From Dendrobium chrysotoxum (taxonomy: Eukaryota > Streptophyta > Magnoliopsida > Asparagales > Orchidaceae), in assembly GCA_019925795.1 (NCBI GenBank), contig CM034309.1, positions 14,936,729 through 15,000,728 of the forward strand: a stretch of 64,000 nt of DNA. The letters run 5' to 3'. Of this stretch, positions 34,431 through 46,717 are shown in pieces (the stretch's first letter is position 1; every line of letters begins with the position of its first letter). Both the position numbers and the translations under genes were made by a program. The notes beneath the pieces were generated by a model. That model was not told the origin of the DNA and did no database searches. It was given only the letters and a program-made list of their open reading frames with translations.

Positions 34431-36049
34431 TTTAAGGGATCATATTTAATACATAAGGGGCATTTTAAAGTATTTAAATATGATTCATTTACGCAAGTGA
34501 TTTTATTTAGAAAAATGTCTGAGATTTCATTTAAGGGCCTACGAACGCCTTCTGTCCGCTTGTACACATGTTTAGGATCCGATGGCATAAGAGCTTTTTA
34601 TCTTTAGTTCTTGTATGTATAAAAGAAGTATTGTTTAGTTCATTTTAAATCCTTAAAGTGTCATTTAGCATAACTCATAGAGGGTATTTGCTCAATAGGT
34701 ATTGGGAAATCGTGCCTATGTCTATAGGAGAATTATCTTTATTGTTATAAGTTCTCCTATTATCTCCGGTAGGTAAACTGATTTGCTTGATAGAAGCTCC
34801 TTGTCCTTGCTTATAGGCTAATTATTGTGGGCACTACAAAATCCCTATTCCTGCTCATAGGTGAGTCGTAGTATGCTTGTAGTGGGCACTATAAATTCTC
34901 TACTCCCATTTACAGGTGAATTATAATGTGTTGTATTTTGCCTTTGGGTTGAAGGAAATGGTTTGAAGCACCAACCAGTATAGATCTTGACAAAATTGAA
35001 ACCTTTCTATCGAATGACATGCTTCATCCTTGAAATTAAAAGTCACATATATAACTGAGATAAGAGGACTATCAACTCGTAAGGGTGTTTGTTGAACTAA
35101 ATATACTGTTTCTTGCATTTTCTTTTTCAGTTGTAGTTTTTCAGTAGTTTGGAGAGTTGCTCTATTAGAGAGCTATTATGTGAGCTGCCACTTGTTGGAG
35201 AGCAGTTTCAGAGTTGTCCGGTAGTTTGGAGAGTTTTTGCCGAGCTCGTGTTTGAGAGCTCAGTAGATTGTACTTAGATTGAATTATTGGAAATATTTCT
35301 TTTTTAATATTATTATTATTATTATTATTGCATTAATTAATTAAGTTAATCAATTAAAATATTGAATTTTAATTAGAATTTAATTTGCTCAACTTGATTA
35401 ATCAATTAACATATTTTAATTTAAATTTTAAATTCAATTATAGTTTTAATTTCAAATGTAATAGTTAGTCAAATAGTATTGAAAACTTTTAAATTTAGAG
35501 TGATCTTCTGATTTCAATTACTTGGGTTGAGTTTAAGATTTTTAATTTATATTACAGTTAATTCAAATTTAAATTTGTTAAAGTTTTTATTTAAGTTTTA
35601 AGTTTTGCCGATTTTTAAAATTTCCATTGGTTAATTAAATTAAATTAGATTATATTTAGTTATTTATTTATCCATTTAAATTTATTGGTTAATTAATGTT
35701 GCAACTAGATTAATTAGTTGAATATTTTTCAATCTTTCAAAAAATTTGAATAAGTCCATTTTTTTTAAAGTCCAAAATTTTTTAGTAAATTTTAGCAGCC
35801 TCCCAGTGACCCCTCCTCGGAGCTGGGAGGTAAGCAGGGCCCTTGCCCTTTTAATCTGCCCTACTGGAAAAATAATCAATGGCTAAGGGCTTCGAGACAT
35901 TGTCGGGTCCCATAAATGGTCTTCTGAGGCTTCATGTGACGATTATTATCTACCGACATTAGGATGTAGATCGAGTGACGATTCTTGGATGCAATTAGTT
36001 ATCTATTGTCGATAATCATTTAAGGATCCCTTTCTCCTTTTTTATTTAG

Positions 36050-36176
<127 letters not shown>

Positions 36177-36673
36177 CATATACATGATATAATATAATGT
36201 ATAGTATTATATACATATAATAAGAGGAAGAGAGGGGGAGCCCGATCGGGTAAGGGCTGGAGGCAGAGCCACACAGGAGATAGAGCAAGAATTCAGGCAC
36301 GAAGGCGGGCGCTGGAGTCAGCCAAAGGGGTCGGCGTTGGAGGTGGAGGCCGATTGGGAGATCAAAATCGATGGGATTCGGCAAATGCAGAGGAATGGAG
36401 GTCGGCTCGTGCAGGTGGTTGGCAACATGTCAGAAGTTTAGGGTCGAGTCGTTGAACAGGAGCGGTGGAGGAGGCTGGCGGCATGATCACTGGAGTCGGA
36501 GGCGCAAGAGGACGACCGAAAGACTAAAAGGTAAGATTCCCTAATTTCCTTACTTACGATTACTTGCTTGGAGTCTTCCCATTTTATATTGCAAGTGGGA
36601 GTCAGTTTGAGCGGTTGTGTCTGATCGTGGGGAGCATTAGGATGAGTCATGTGGTGGCCAGTAGTTATAGTCA

Positions 36674-37813
36674 ATAAATGTCCCACAACAAATATAATAT
36701 GTGTTCTATAGCATATCATGTTTATTGTAAACTGGTTGACCCTACGGATCTCTAAAATTAGATTTTAGATGTCAAATAGAGGATCTTTTAGATATCCCTG
36801 ATTTATCTTCTCATTTTCTTAAGAACAAAATACTCCTTTTACTATAGCTTCATGCTTTGGTGGCTTGGTGAAGGAGATATGTCGGTGTCCTAAACTCTCT
36901 GAGCATTCATTAGGTCAATGGTACATAACCATCAGTACTAAGCTTTATACATAAAGGACTTTGATCATAATAATACTCTCTTAGTTCGGCCTATGGCTTT
37001 ATAAGAACTACGGGATAACTTCTTTGGTCCTGAGCTTTGTGCTTTATTGGACATGATGGAGAAGAGAAGCTCCTTAGATCTTAGCTTTGTGCTTGACAGA
37101 TCTAACGAAGGAATAATGGCTTTAACTTGATAACAATTTTCGTTGTGGCTTGGTGCCTTTGAGTTAGTTGATATTTGTTTTTCTGAATTTTGCCTGAATC
37201 AATTTATTAGTTGAGAAAATCTTTTGAATCTGAATTGATTTGATTTGTTAAATTTGATAAATATCAAACTTGATAGTATTTGTCATCGGGCTAACAAAAT
37301 AAGTTCTTTCCAACTACAACCTCTTATCATGGCTTGTTGAGTAGGTAAAGCTATCAGTGACTCGGTCACATATTAGCTTGTTGAGATTGATATTATACTT
37401 GTTTGAGCATTGGACTTGTACTATAATAACTCATACTTATTGTATTTAATTTGTTGGGGTTGTTAGATCAAAATGTCTTCTCAATCTAAACTTTGAGGTT
37501 TTGGCGAATTTGAAGATGAATTTTTTACTTTTGTAATAATAATATATTTATTTTCTTGAGGTCACCAGCTTCTGTCTTGCATTTATGAAGTTATAGCATC
37601 ATGAATGATTTTAAATATTTATTTAGGGATCGATGTTAATCCAAATAAATATTTAAAATGCCCCCTATCTTAGAGGAAAATTTCAACTATCATCAAGTCT
37701 TTGGCATTTTTTTTAAGCTGTCATACAGAAAAATTTCTAAAACATCTTACAAATATTTTTTTTCTTTGTAAGGGAATGATCTTAAACTTATTTTTTCTAA
37801 GAATGATACTTCT
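36674..37813 (-). other. Gypsy 2 spacer between integrase and 3' LTR
   Basis: No coding potential. Contains repeated phrases such as GCTTTGTGCTT and GGCTTGGTG (36840-37150). A clear polypurine tract was not found next to the LTR at 36674. Confidence 0.6.
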
Positions 37814-38900
37814 TCAGATATCTTCCACTAATCGGGGGCATAGGTTATTGACCTTCATATCAATGAGTTGATAGGCTCCTCCCTGGTATACCTTCTCGAT
37901 AATAAAAGCGACTTCCCAATTTGATTCAAATTTATCACCAATTCCTTGATGTGGGATAATTGGTTTTCTCAGCATCAAGACCAATTCTCCTTCTTGAAAT
38001 GGTTGATGGCATACCATACGGTCAAAAGATTGTATCATTCTTGCTCAATAAATTTTTAAATTTTGTTGAGCTTGGAGTCTGACTTCATCTAGTGCATCAA
38101 GCTCTTTTCTTCATAGGCGAGTATTTTGTTCTTCTGTGAGGTCGTACTGAATAGCTATTTGAAGTGATGGCAATTCAACTTTAAGAGGCAACACAGCTTC
38201 AGTGCCAAATACCAATACATAAGGAATTGCTTTCATTGGTGTCTTATATGTGGTACGATATGCCCATAATGCTTCTATCATCTTTGTATGTCATTCTCTT
38301 TTATTCTTAATGAGGATTTTCTTGAGCATCTTTATTAGGGTTTTATTGAAGGCTTCTACTTATCTATTAGCTCTTGGATTATAAATGGATGAATATCGCA
38401 AACCAATTTTATGTCGCTTAATGAATTTATAAATCTAGTACTTTTGAAAGCTGGGCTTTTGTCTGAGATTATGCAATGTGGTACACCAAATATGCGAGAC
38501 AACGTAATGAGTAAAGAAGTTGATCACATGATGAGCAGCAACTTCTTTAAAAGGAACTCTTTTTCCCATTTAGAAAAATAGTCTCTTACAGCTAATATAA
38601 AACAGTGTCCAATAGATGATGGTGGATTAATCGATCCTATTACATATGTCCCCCAACATTTAAAAGGCCAAGATGCTATAGTGGGATATAACAAATTTGG
38701 CAGTTGATGTATAATATTATCATGAATTTGATATTTATGATATAAATCTACATGATTGGTGCAGTCCTTTATCATTGATGGCCAGTAATAACCCATTCTT
38801 TTAATCTTAGCGGCCATTTTAGGACCTGATTAATTTGCACCACATAATCCTTCGTGAACTTCAGAAATAACTTTATCAGCTTCATCTTTCTCTAAACATT
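37814..38900 (-). pseudogene. Gypsy 2 integrase
   Basis: The N-terminal part reads RMGYYWPSMIKDC then LYHKYQIHDNIIHQ, where related proteins have CxxC: both zinc-binding Cys are Tyr here. The core reads WPFKCWGTYVIGSINPPSS and FILAVRDYFSKW; the first catalytic Asp (usually in WGxDVIG) is Tyr. The C-terminal domain at 37814-38038 has FQEGELVLMLRKPI and KVYQGGAYQLIDM. Stops lie between the parts. It would have inserted element DNA. Confidence 0.85.
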
Positions 38901-40233
38901 ATAGCCACATCTAATCAAATGATTTGTGATATAGCATGTTGTTGACAAATGTATATCATAATGCTCTCTTCTTGATCTACATAGCTACTGATTTATCTAC
39001 AGGAAGTTTTCTTTCTCTGAAGTAGTCGATAAAAGGTTTCCTCCAGTCATCTTACTCTTCAACTTCTAGGCACTCTAGCCAGAAATATGTGGCTCTACCA
39101 AATTTTTTTCTTGTAATCATTTGGGGTTTATTTGGTTGATTTTCAAGAATAATTTTTTGGGGAGGTTGAGGAACAACCGAAGTTGTATCTTGCTGGCTAA
39201 AATTTGATGACCCCTCTATCTACGGGGAACACAAAATCACTGGCTCTAGTACTCGATGAGTATTAACTCTAATTAGCATAGGCTCATTATTCATGCTTGC
39301 CATTTCTTTAGCCAATTTACTAAAGAACCTACTTTACTCTTATGAGCTTGAGATACATAAATAAGTGTAACATTTATAATTTTTTTTCATGAGCTCAAGA
39401 ACTCATCTATGATAGTAAATCAACCGAAACTCTGCTGATTTTATAGATACCCAATATTTGATTTATAATGAGTTGAGGATCACTTAAAATTTTGAGGTTT
39501 TGATCTTCTATTAAAATAGCTATTTTGAGACCTATAATTAGAGCTTCACATTCTACTTCATTATTGGTTCTGGGTTCAATTAAACTAAATGAAAACCTTA
39601 TTATCCCTCTATTAGGTGCTATAAAGATAAGACCAATACCGGCTCGAGCCTTAGGGAGATTCGGAGGTTGGGCAGGTTTAATTGATGATGCACTATCAAA
39701 ATATATTTCCCATATTTGTAGCTTCTCTCCTTCTTGAACAACTAAAATCTATTCATCGGGCAGATCATCATTGAGCGGTTAATCTACAGGAACTATATAT
39801 GCGGCAAGAAAATCTACTAAGACTTGGCCTTTCACAGCTTTTGTGGAATATATATGATACCAAATTACAGAAGTATCACTATCCACCTAGCTAAGCGACC
39901 TGTGAACGCTGGTCTTTTCATCAAGAACATCAGTAGATCAATTTTTGATATCAGTATGATTTTATGAGATAACATGTAGTGGCAGAGTTTCTGAACTGCG
40001 AAGATCAATGCCAAATAGTACTTCTCAATTAGAGAGTAATATATTTTTTCTCCAATCAGCCTTCAACTGATGTAGTAGAGTATATATTATTTGCCTTCTT
40101 CATTATGCTGAGCTAGCAATACTCCATGGGACTCTTCCAATGCTACGGTGTATAGGATAAGAGGCTTCGTTGGAATTACTGCTATAAGAATAGGTGGGCT
40201 TAATAGATATTTCTTGGTACTATCAAAAGCTTC
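38901..40233 (-). pseudogene. Gypsy 2 RNase H region and connection to integrase
   Basis: Expected RNase H and linker between RT and integrase. Coding-like text is fragmented. On the plus strand, AGAGCTTCACATTCTACTTC (about 39540) is antisense to the 'NEAEYEAL'-type Glu motif (EVECEAL here). I cannot delimit subdomains or tell whether there are two RNase H copies. Confidence 0.55.
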
Positions 40234-41427
40234 TTAGAATTCGTCATCATATTTAAAATAAATATCCTGATAGATTTGAGATAAACCACCGTATAAATGC
40301 AAATTATCCTTGTAAGGAATGAAGTTGATGGAGACTTTTGGAGGCGGCATTTCTATAATTACCTTGACCTTGTTAGGATCAACCTCAATCCCTCTATGTC
40401 GTACAATGTACCCATGAAACTTTCCTGAGGAAACTCCAAAAGCACATTTGAGTGGGTTAATTTTGAAATTAAATTTTCTGATCCTTTCAAATAAAATTCT
40501 CAAATATTCAAGGTGATCTTTTTTATCTATAGTTTTGACAACAAGATCATCCACATAGCATTCAACCTTCTGGTAGTTAAGCTCATCAAATATATGCATC
40601 ATAGCTCTTTGGTATGTAGCCACAGTATTCTTAAAGCCAAAGGGCATGACTATATAGCAGAATATGCCGATCAGAGTCCTAAAAGATCTATGCTTTTCAT
40701 CTTCAGGTGCCATTTTGATTTGATTATATCCCGATGGCTCATTCATAAATGAGAATATATCATAATTGGATACATTGTCAACCAACATTTCTGATATTGG
40801 AAGTGAAAAGTCATCTTTTGGATATGCCTTATTGAGGTCTCGAAAATCGATACATATACGGATCTGACTGTTCTTCTTCTTCACAGGGACGATGTTGGCA
40901 ATCCAATTGGCATACTTTTCTTCAATAATGTAGCCTACTTTGATAAGCTTCTTGGTTTTTGCAATCACTTACTCTTTAATTTCTAGCCTCATTCTCCTTG
41001 GAGCTTGCTTAATAGGTACTGCACCTAGTTTGATAGCTAATTTATAAACAGCTATATCAGGAGATAAGCCTAGCATTTTATCATATGTCAAGGCAAAATA
41101 GTCCCTAAATTTACTTAGTAATTCTTTCATCTTTTCAACTTTATTCTTAGAAATAAGAGCATTGACAAAGGTTGGGTGGGGGTCCTCATACATTCCTAAG
41201 TTTTTTTCCTTCAGCTCATCCATGGTAGCGGCCTGTCCACCATCTTCAAGTTCTTCTGGTGCAGGTTTAGCTTTCATATCTTTCTCTTCATTTATATATA
41301 TATTTTTAGTAGTCAAACATTTTTCCATTATCGCATAACATATATTTTTTTGAATATGTTCTGCTACGATAAATTTAAGGGCTTTTGTATCACAACTAGC
41401 CATCTTTGATAATTCTTGACACCACAT
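40234..41427 (-). pseudogene. Gypsy 2 reverse transcriptase
   Basis: The pre-RT part (40969-41427) reads MDELKEKNLGMYEDPHPTF, LLSKFRDYFALTYDKMLGL. The RT itself (40234-40968) has NIVPVKKKNSQIRICIDFRD, LNKAYPKDDFSLP, YNQIKMAPEDE, MPFGFKNTVATYQRAM and CYVDDLVVKT, then FKINPLKCAFGVSSGKFHGY. YVDD is intact, but the motif A Asp (usually FSFMDGxSGYNQI) is Asn in FSFMNEPSGYNQI, and the frame between the two parts is split by a stop at 40969. Confidence 0.9.
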
Positions 41428-41493
41428 TCTTTGAAAGAAATGTGCTTATCGCCAAGTAACCATATTATGAACTCTAGCTTTTTGTATCATTTG

Positions 41494-42760
41494 CTAAATT
41501 CTTTTGGGATAATATCTGGGCATTTTTATAGGAATTATCTCTACATTTTCATTGAACAAGCCCATCATTATTCTCTTCTTGATGCTCTCCAAATTTATAA
41601 AATAAGCTTCCTGGCCCCCTATTCCATGTAAGGGAGGTACATAAAATGTTTTAAGCTCTTTAATATTATGAATCTCATGGGATATGAATTCTCTAAAATG
41701 TTGTGGAGGGATCAAGGTAATTATAAAAGTATTTTTCTTTGGCTTTTCATTAATCAAAGGCTTATAGATTTCAAAGACATCATCATCTTCCTCTGTGTCA
41801 CTATCAAAATGAAGTACAACTTTATTTAGTTTAAGCAATGCCCTTTTAGGAAAATTTGGTGACACACACTTTCTTCCTATCACATTTTTTCAACTCCTTC
41901 AGGTTGTTTTGTACTCCTTAAGGTTGATGTTTCAATTGCAGAAGATTTTATTGACTTTATAACATTTGAAATGAAGTATTTTGCATCCTCATAAATTTTT
42001 ACTTCATGGACTGTGAAGGGTTGTATATCTCCAAAGATCCAAAACCCTTTTCCATTATTTAGATATTTCATGCATTGGAGCATAATTGATGGAATAAGAC
42101 CATTTTCATAGAGCTAATGTCTACCCAAGAGTGCTTTGAATGAAGTATCAGCATCAATAATATAAAATTTGGCTTCTATGTATAGTTCTCCAAACTTTAG
42201 CGGAAGAACAAATGACCCTATAATTTTTTTCCCTTTCTTGTTAAATCCATTCATCATAAGTTTATCTGGCCTAAGATGTTGAATATTAAGGGAAAATGAC
42301 CTTAGTCTGCGAAAGCTCATAAGGTGTCAATCAGGATTCACTTTATTATAATGCCATTACTTTCTGCTGAGATATATAGAGGATGATTATGCTCCGTAGT
42401 CCCTAACATGAGATCTTCTTTAGAGAATGTAAAAACAGGTACATTTCTAGTATAAAGAACTTTGCTCAAATATCTTTCTGTAAAATATGCTTTATATCTT
42501 TCTGGATTCTTAAGAGCCTATATCAAGGTTTGTCGAAGATCTTTTGACATTGGAAGAGCTTTATAGATGTTGAGTTGTGGTGAGATTTTTTTTAAATGGG
42601 AAATGATATTATATTCTATATCTTTATTTGTATCATACTTCTTATTATGGTCTTTAGGGATGATTTCTTCGTTAATGATTACATCTTTTCCCTTGTCTTT
42701 GCTTGATAATCCCTTTTTTTGTGGCGGTGGCAATACTTTATCACTTCTTAACTATGCTTG
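41494..42760 (-). pseudogene. Gypsy 2 protease and linker
   Basis: HLRPDKLMMNGFNKKGKKII and YIIDADTSFKALLGRH (42114-42320) match the gypsy 1 protease. The active-site segment just upstream (42320-42380) is out of frame and degenerate. The linker 41494-41883 has FYVPPLHGIGGQEAYF. PPPQKKGLSSKDKGKDVIIN (42518-42733) precedes the protease, as in gypsy 1. Confidence 0.7.
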
Positions 42761-43065
42761 AACTACTTCATTCGACTCAGCCTCATCTGATGAAGTGTTT
42801 TCTTTAGGGTCAAGCTTCTTCATTTTAGAAGATTTTGTTGTATATTCAGAGATTTCATTCATCTTTACACGTTCTATCTATAAAGCTATTTGTTGATCTG
42901 ACTCATTATCATTTAGAAAATATAGCTCTTCTTCTGAGTCATAATTTATCTGTAGCACCATCAGACATGACTCAAATGTCATTTTTTAGGATACATTACT
43001 ATCTGACCCATGTCGTGATCTTTAACATGATCTCTTTGGCTTGCATTCCATGCTGCTGAGACGAC

Positions 43066-46000
43066 TTAGCATATTTCTACATGGAGTGATTCTTCATCTT
43101 CTTGTACATCATTTTCTACTTCTAATTGGTCTATTTGAAGTTCAAATATAAAATCTACAAGTGTTATAGGCCGCCTTAATAGTTGATGATAATCCTCCAA
43201 ATTATTGATGATCTTCTGAAGTACAATTCTCTTTTTTTCGTGTTTGCTATGCTTATTTGTGTTACTGGACTTCTTGAAAAATGCCTTATAGAACCACTTC
43301 ATATTAGAATGCATCCAAGTTGATGTACAGGAAGTGGATGCACCTAAATTTTGATTTTCTTTTAATTCAAGTATTGGTTCGTAGAGAATTTCTATTTTAT
43401 ACTGGGGACTCCTTCAAGTTGTTTGATCATCTTCATTATTTTCTTGGAGATTGCAATTTGTCATTCTTCTTTTCTGGCATTATTTTTTCCTTCACTTTAT
43501 CTTCTTTCTTAGTTGATGGTATAGGAGAACACATGATCATCTTTACAAATTCCTTTTTTGGGTGAACTAAAATACTATTTGATACCGTGAATTCACAATC
43601 TCTATATTTTTTTTCAAGCAGTCTTTGAAGACATAACAATTATCAATAGGGTGGCTGATAACATAGTGATACAGGTAATAATTTAGATTATCTTTTTAAT
43701 TAGCTTTTTCAGGTCTTTTACACTCCGGTAATTCAAGACAAATATTAAGTGCTTGCTTGAATAGCTTTTCCAAACTTTCCCTTTTTAAAGAATTTTTTTC
43801 TATTTATTTTCTCTTTAAGGGATGTGATTTGATCACCGGTTCTTAGCTTTGAACATTCTCCTCCATCTTAAAAAGTCTAATACTTGTCATTTTCTGCCAA
43901 TACTAATTTTGGCTAGGGCTTGGTATACTATTTTCCTTTATTATCTTTTAGAGTAGATTATTTTTTTTAATTAATTCTTAAAGATGAAGCAGAATATACT
44001 TCATCCCTTCTATTGTCAATAGCCTTATTTTTTCATGGTCTATCTGAATGATATTCAGACTTCAACAAATTTAGCTTTTTAAACTAAGCTATTCTATCTA
44101 GCAGCTCCTAATAGGTGTTAATTGAGGCCATGCATAAAAATGATAACATCTTATCATTGATGTTTCTCATTAATAGTTGAACAGCGTGCTCCTCTTTTAA
44201 CTATTATTCGTATTTCATACTCATATTATGCCAGTGAGTTATGTACTTTGTTTCTGACTCGCCTTTTCTCATTTCTCTAAGATAAGGTGAGCAATAGTAG
44301 TCTTCTCAGTGGCACTAGCAAATCTTTTCATGAACATATTCTCCAATTTTGTAAATATCTTAACAGAATCATTAAGAAGTTTTGTATACCATTCAAAAAT
44401 AGTTGCAGTCAAACTACTAATGAATTGGCGAAAGAGTAGAGCATCAATACCTCTAGTATTTTTACAAGTTTCTCTAAACTGAGCCAAGTACTATTTAGGA
44501 TTGTCGGTGCCATTAAAACTGTTGAACTTAGGCATTGAATATTCTTTAGGATATAGAACTTGACCGTACTCGACCAGATATGGATAACACTTGCTCACAA
44601 ATTTCTCTACGTGCTCTGAAGTAATGACAACTTTAATCTTTTCATTGATGATTGATTCTAACTGTGGAGTCATCACTGATATACTTGCAACATTTTGGTG
44701 AGCTTATAGATGAGTAAGTCAATTAGCCTCATTTTCATTATATGTGGCTCGTATTTTGAATACTTAAGGTATTAGGTTAGTTGGTAGATTAATAGGAATA
44801 CTATTGGATAACTACTGATTTATGGGTTGACCCAATATATGATGATCAGTTGGCTGAGCAAGTACAGGATTAGTAATGATGTTTTTTTGCATTAACTACA
44901 TCATCACAGCCATTTGTATCATTATTTCTATCATCTTTCTATTTAGTTCTGATATCTTTTTATCTTTCTCTTTCATCTAAAGTTTCAAACACATTTGTGC
45001 TTGTGCTAATGTCTCAGCAAGCACTTCTTTGTGATCATCATTTTGTTCATCGCCTGAGGGGACTTCTTCTTCTTCTTCTTCTTCTTCTAACTACTCATAT
45101 TAAGCTTGATCTTCTTGAAAGGTTGTTGTTTAGGAAGAAGTGGGCCCCACTTCGTTACATCATTAGAAGCCATGTGTTTGATGTGGTTCATCACAATGCC
45201 CCACCATGTAGACTACTTTAACCTCCATAGTGTCTTCATCTTCAACATTTTTTTGTACTCAAATCTCAGAGCGATACTTCCAATAGATCTCTAGCTCTGC
45301 ATGTGGTGCAGGAACTTCTTCGATTGGAGGAGTACTGTCAAATTTGACCTTCTTTAGAGAGGCTGAAGTTGGTTGGCAATAGGATTTCTTGGAAGATTCT
45401 CCAAGGTGTCGACTATTATAAATACCAGTAATAGGAACATTTTTTCTAGGTACCCATTGTTGGCAATTTTTATGAAAGGTAGATCTATAGGATGCTACAC
45501 CAGATGTCAGTCCTATACTGACTTTCTTCTTTAGTAATCTTCTTTCTAGAGGTCTCGGCCTCCAAATTTATTTTCCCTTCCATCGGGATCTTTTGTCAGT
45601 GAATTCCTGAATGTGAGGTTCAGGTTTTACACTCCAATGTTTACCATGTGGAGCTGATCTTGATTTCTCTTGAGTTACCATAGCATATGGTAAGTTTATT
45701 GGTGGGATTCTCGTAGACTTATTTGCCAATGACCTTTGATATTGCTTCTTTTTTATTAGGCCATTTTCTCTTATAACCTTTAAAACTTTGTGCACCCTAA
45801 AGGACAGAGTTTCATGATTCTTCTTATGAGGAGCTAGGGTTTAGTGTTGCTGATCCCAAAATAACTATTTTACCTCGCGAATAGAACTATTCTTTTTACC
45901 CATTTTAGATTTGCAAACTTATTATAGGTGGGAACATTAGCTTCTGGCTCTAGGGCTGGTAGCATAGAAGGATACACTGGTAGTAGTTATTGGGCTCGTA

Positions 46001-46487
46001 GCTTTGCATTTAACTTTCTCCTTTTCCTTCTTGTGAGCCTTCCTTTAGATGAGGAGGCTTCAACATCATCCTTCCCGGGTGTAGATAACTTGGTTGGTAG
46101 AGTGGTGGCCCTGGTAGGTACCACAAATATTCTTCCTCCAGCTATGACCCTCTTGGTGACTAGGGCCTTAGGCTATAATAGCCTCTCAAAAACTGATGTC
46201 CTATTTTGTTGAACTACTTTAGCAGTAGTAGTTCTTGTAGCTCATGGTTATTGCATGGAATAGGTGAGTCGTGCATAAGTTTCAGCAGAATCAAGCCTCA
46301 CAGAATAGCCTTGAACAGTTATGTCATGAATAGGTACGACGACAGCCATTGTAGTAGATGTAGAGAACTCTAAATTATCAAATTGGATGGTGGCTTTACA
46401 GTCTCCAGTGTTGATGATGGCATTGGCTAGCTGAATACTAGTGTCACGTCCTAGTTGGACTGTAAATGGAGTATTCTTTAGTTCCAT
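43066..46487 (-). pseudogene. Gypsy 2 gag
   Basis: Starts MELKNTPFTVQLGRD at 46487, 207 bp from the primer site. The middle part SRSAPHGKHWSVKPEPH (45568-45795) corresponds to SAPHGEHC-like text in gypsy 1. The core (44269-44487) reads FISSLTATIFEWYTKLLNDS and KLENMFMKRFASATEKT. An Asp/Glu-rich region near 45060-45090 comes from a TTC repeat. The region is broken into several frames. Confidence 0.75.
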
Positions 46488-46693
46488 TCTGCACAAATGA
46501 AAGGAAAGGATTAGTATTCAGAAGATGATATATCATCCCACACTTTCAAAGTGCAGAGACTAGATAGAATATACACAGGAAATTATATATAATTTTAAAT
46601 TTTTAAACAATAATTATAATTAATTTATTAGAATTTTAATAATTTTATTTTCATTATAGTTTATGTATAACTAGCCAAAGATGAAAAGAGAAA

Positions 46694-46714
46694 CCAATCC
46701 CAACAGAGTCAAAA
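46694..46714 (-). other. Gypsy 2 primer-binding site
   Basis: Minus-strand TTGACTCTGTTGGGATTGG, a decayed form of the gypsy 1 site, four bases from the LTR. Confidence 0.55.
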
Positions 46715-46717
46715 ATT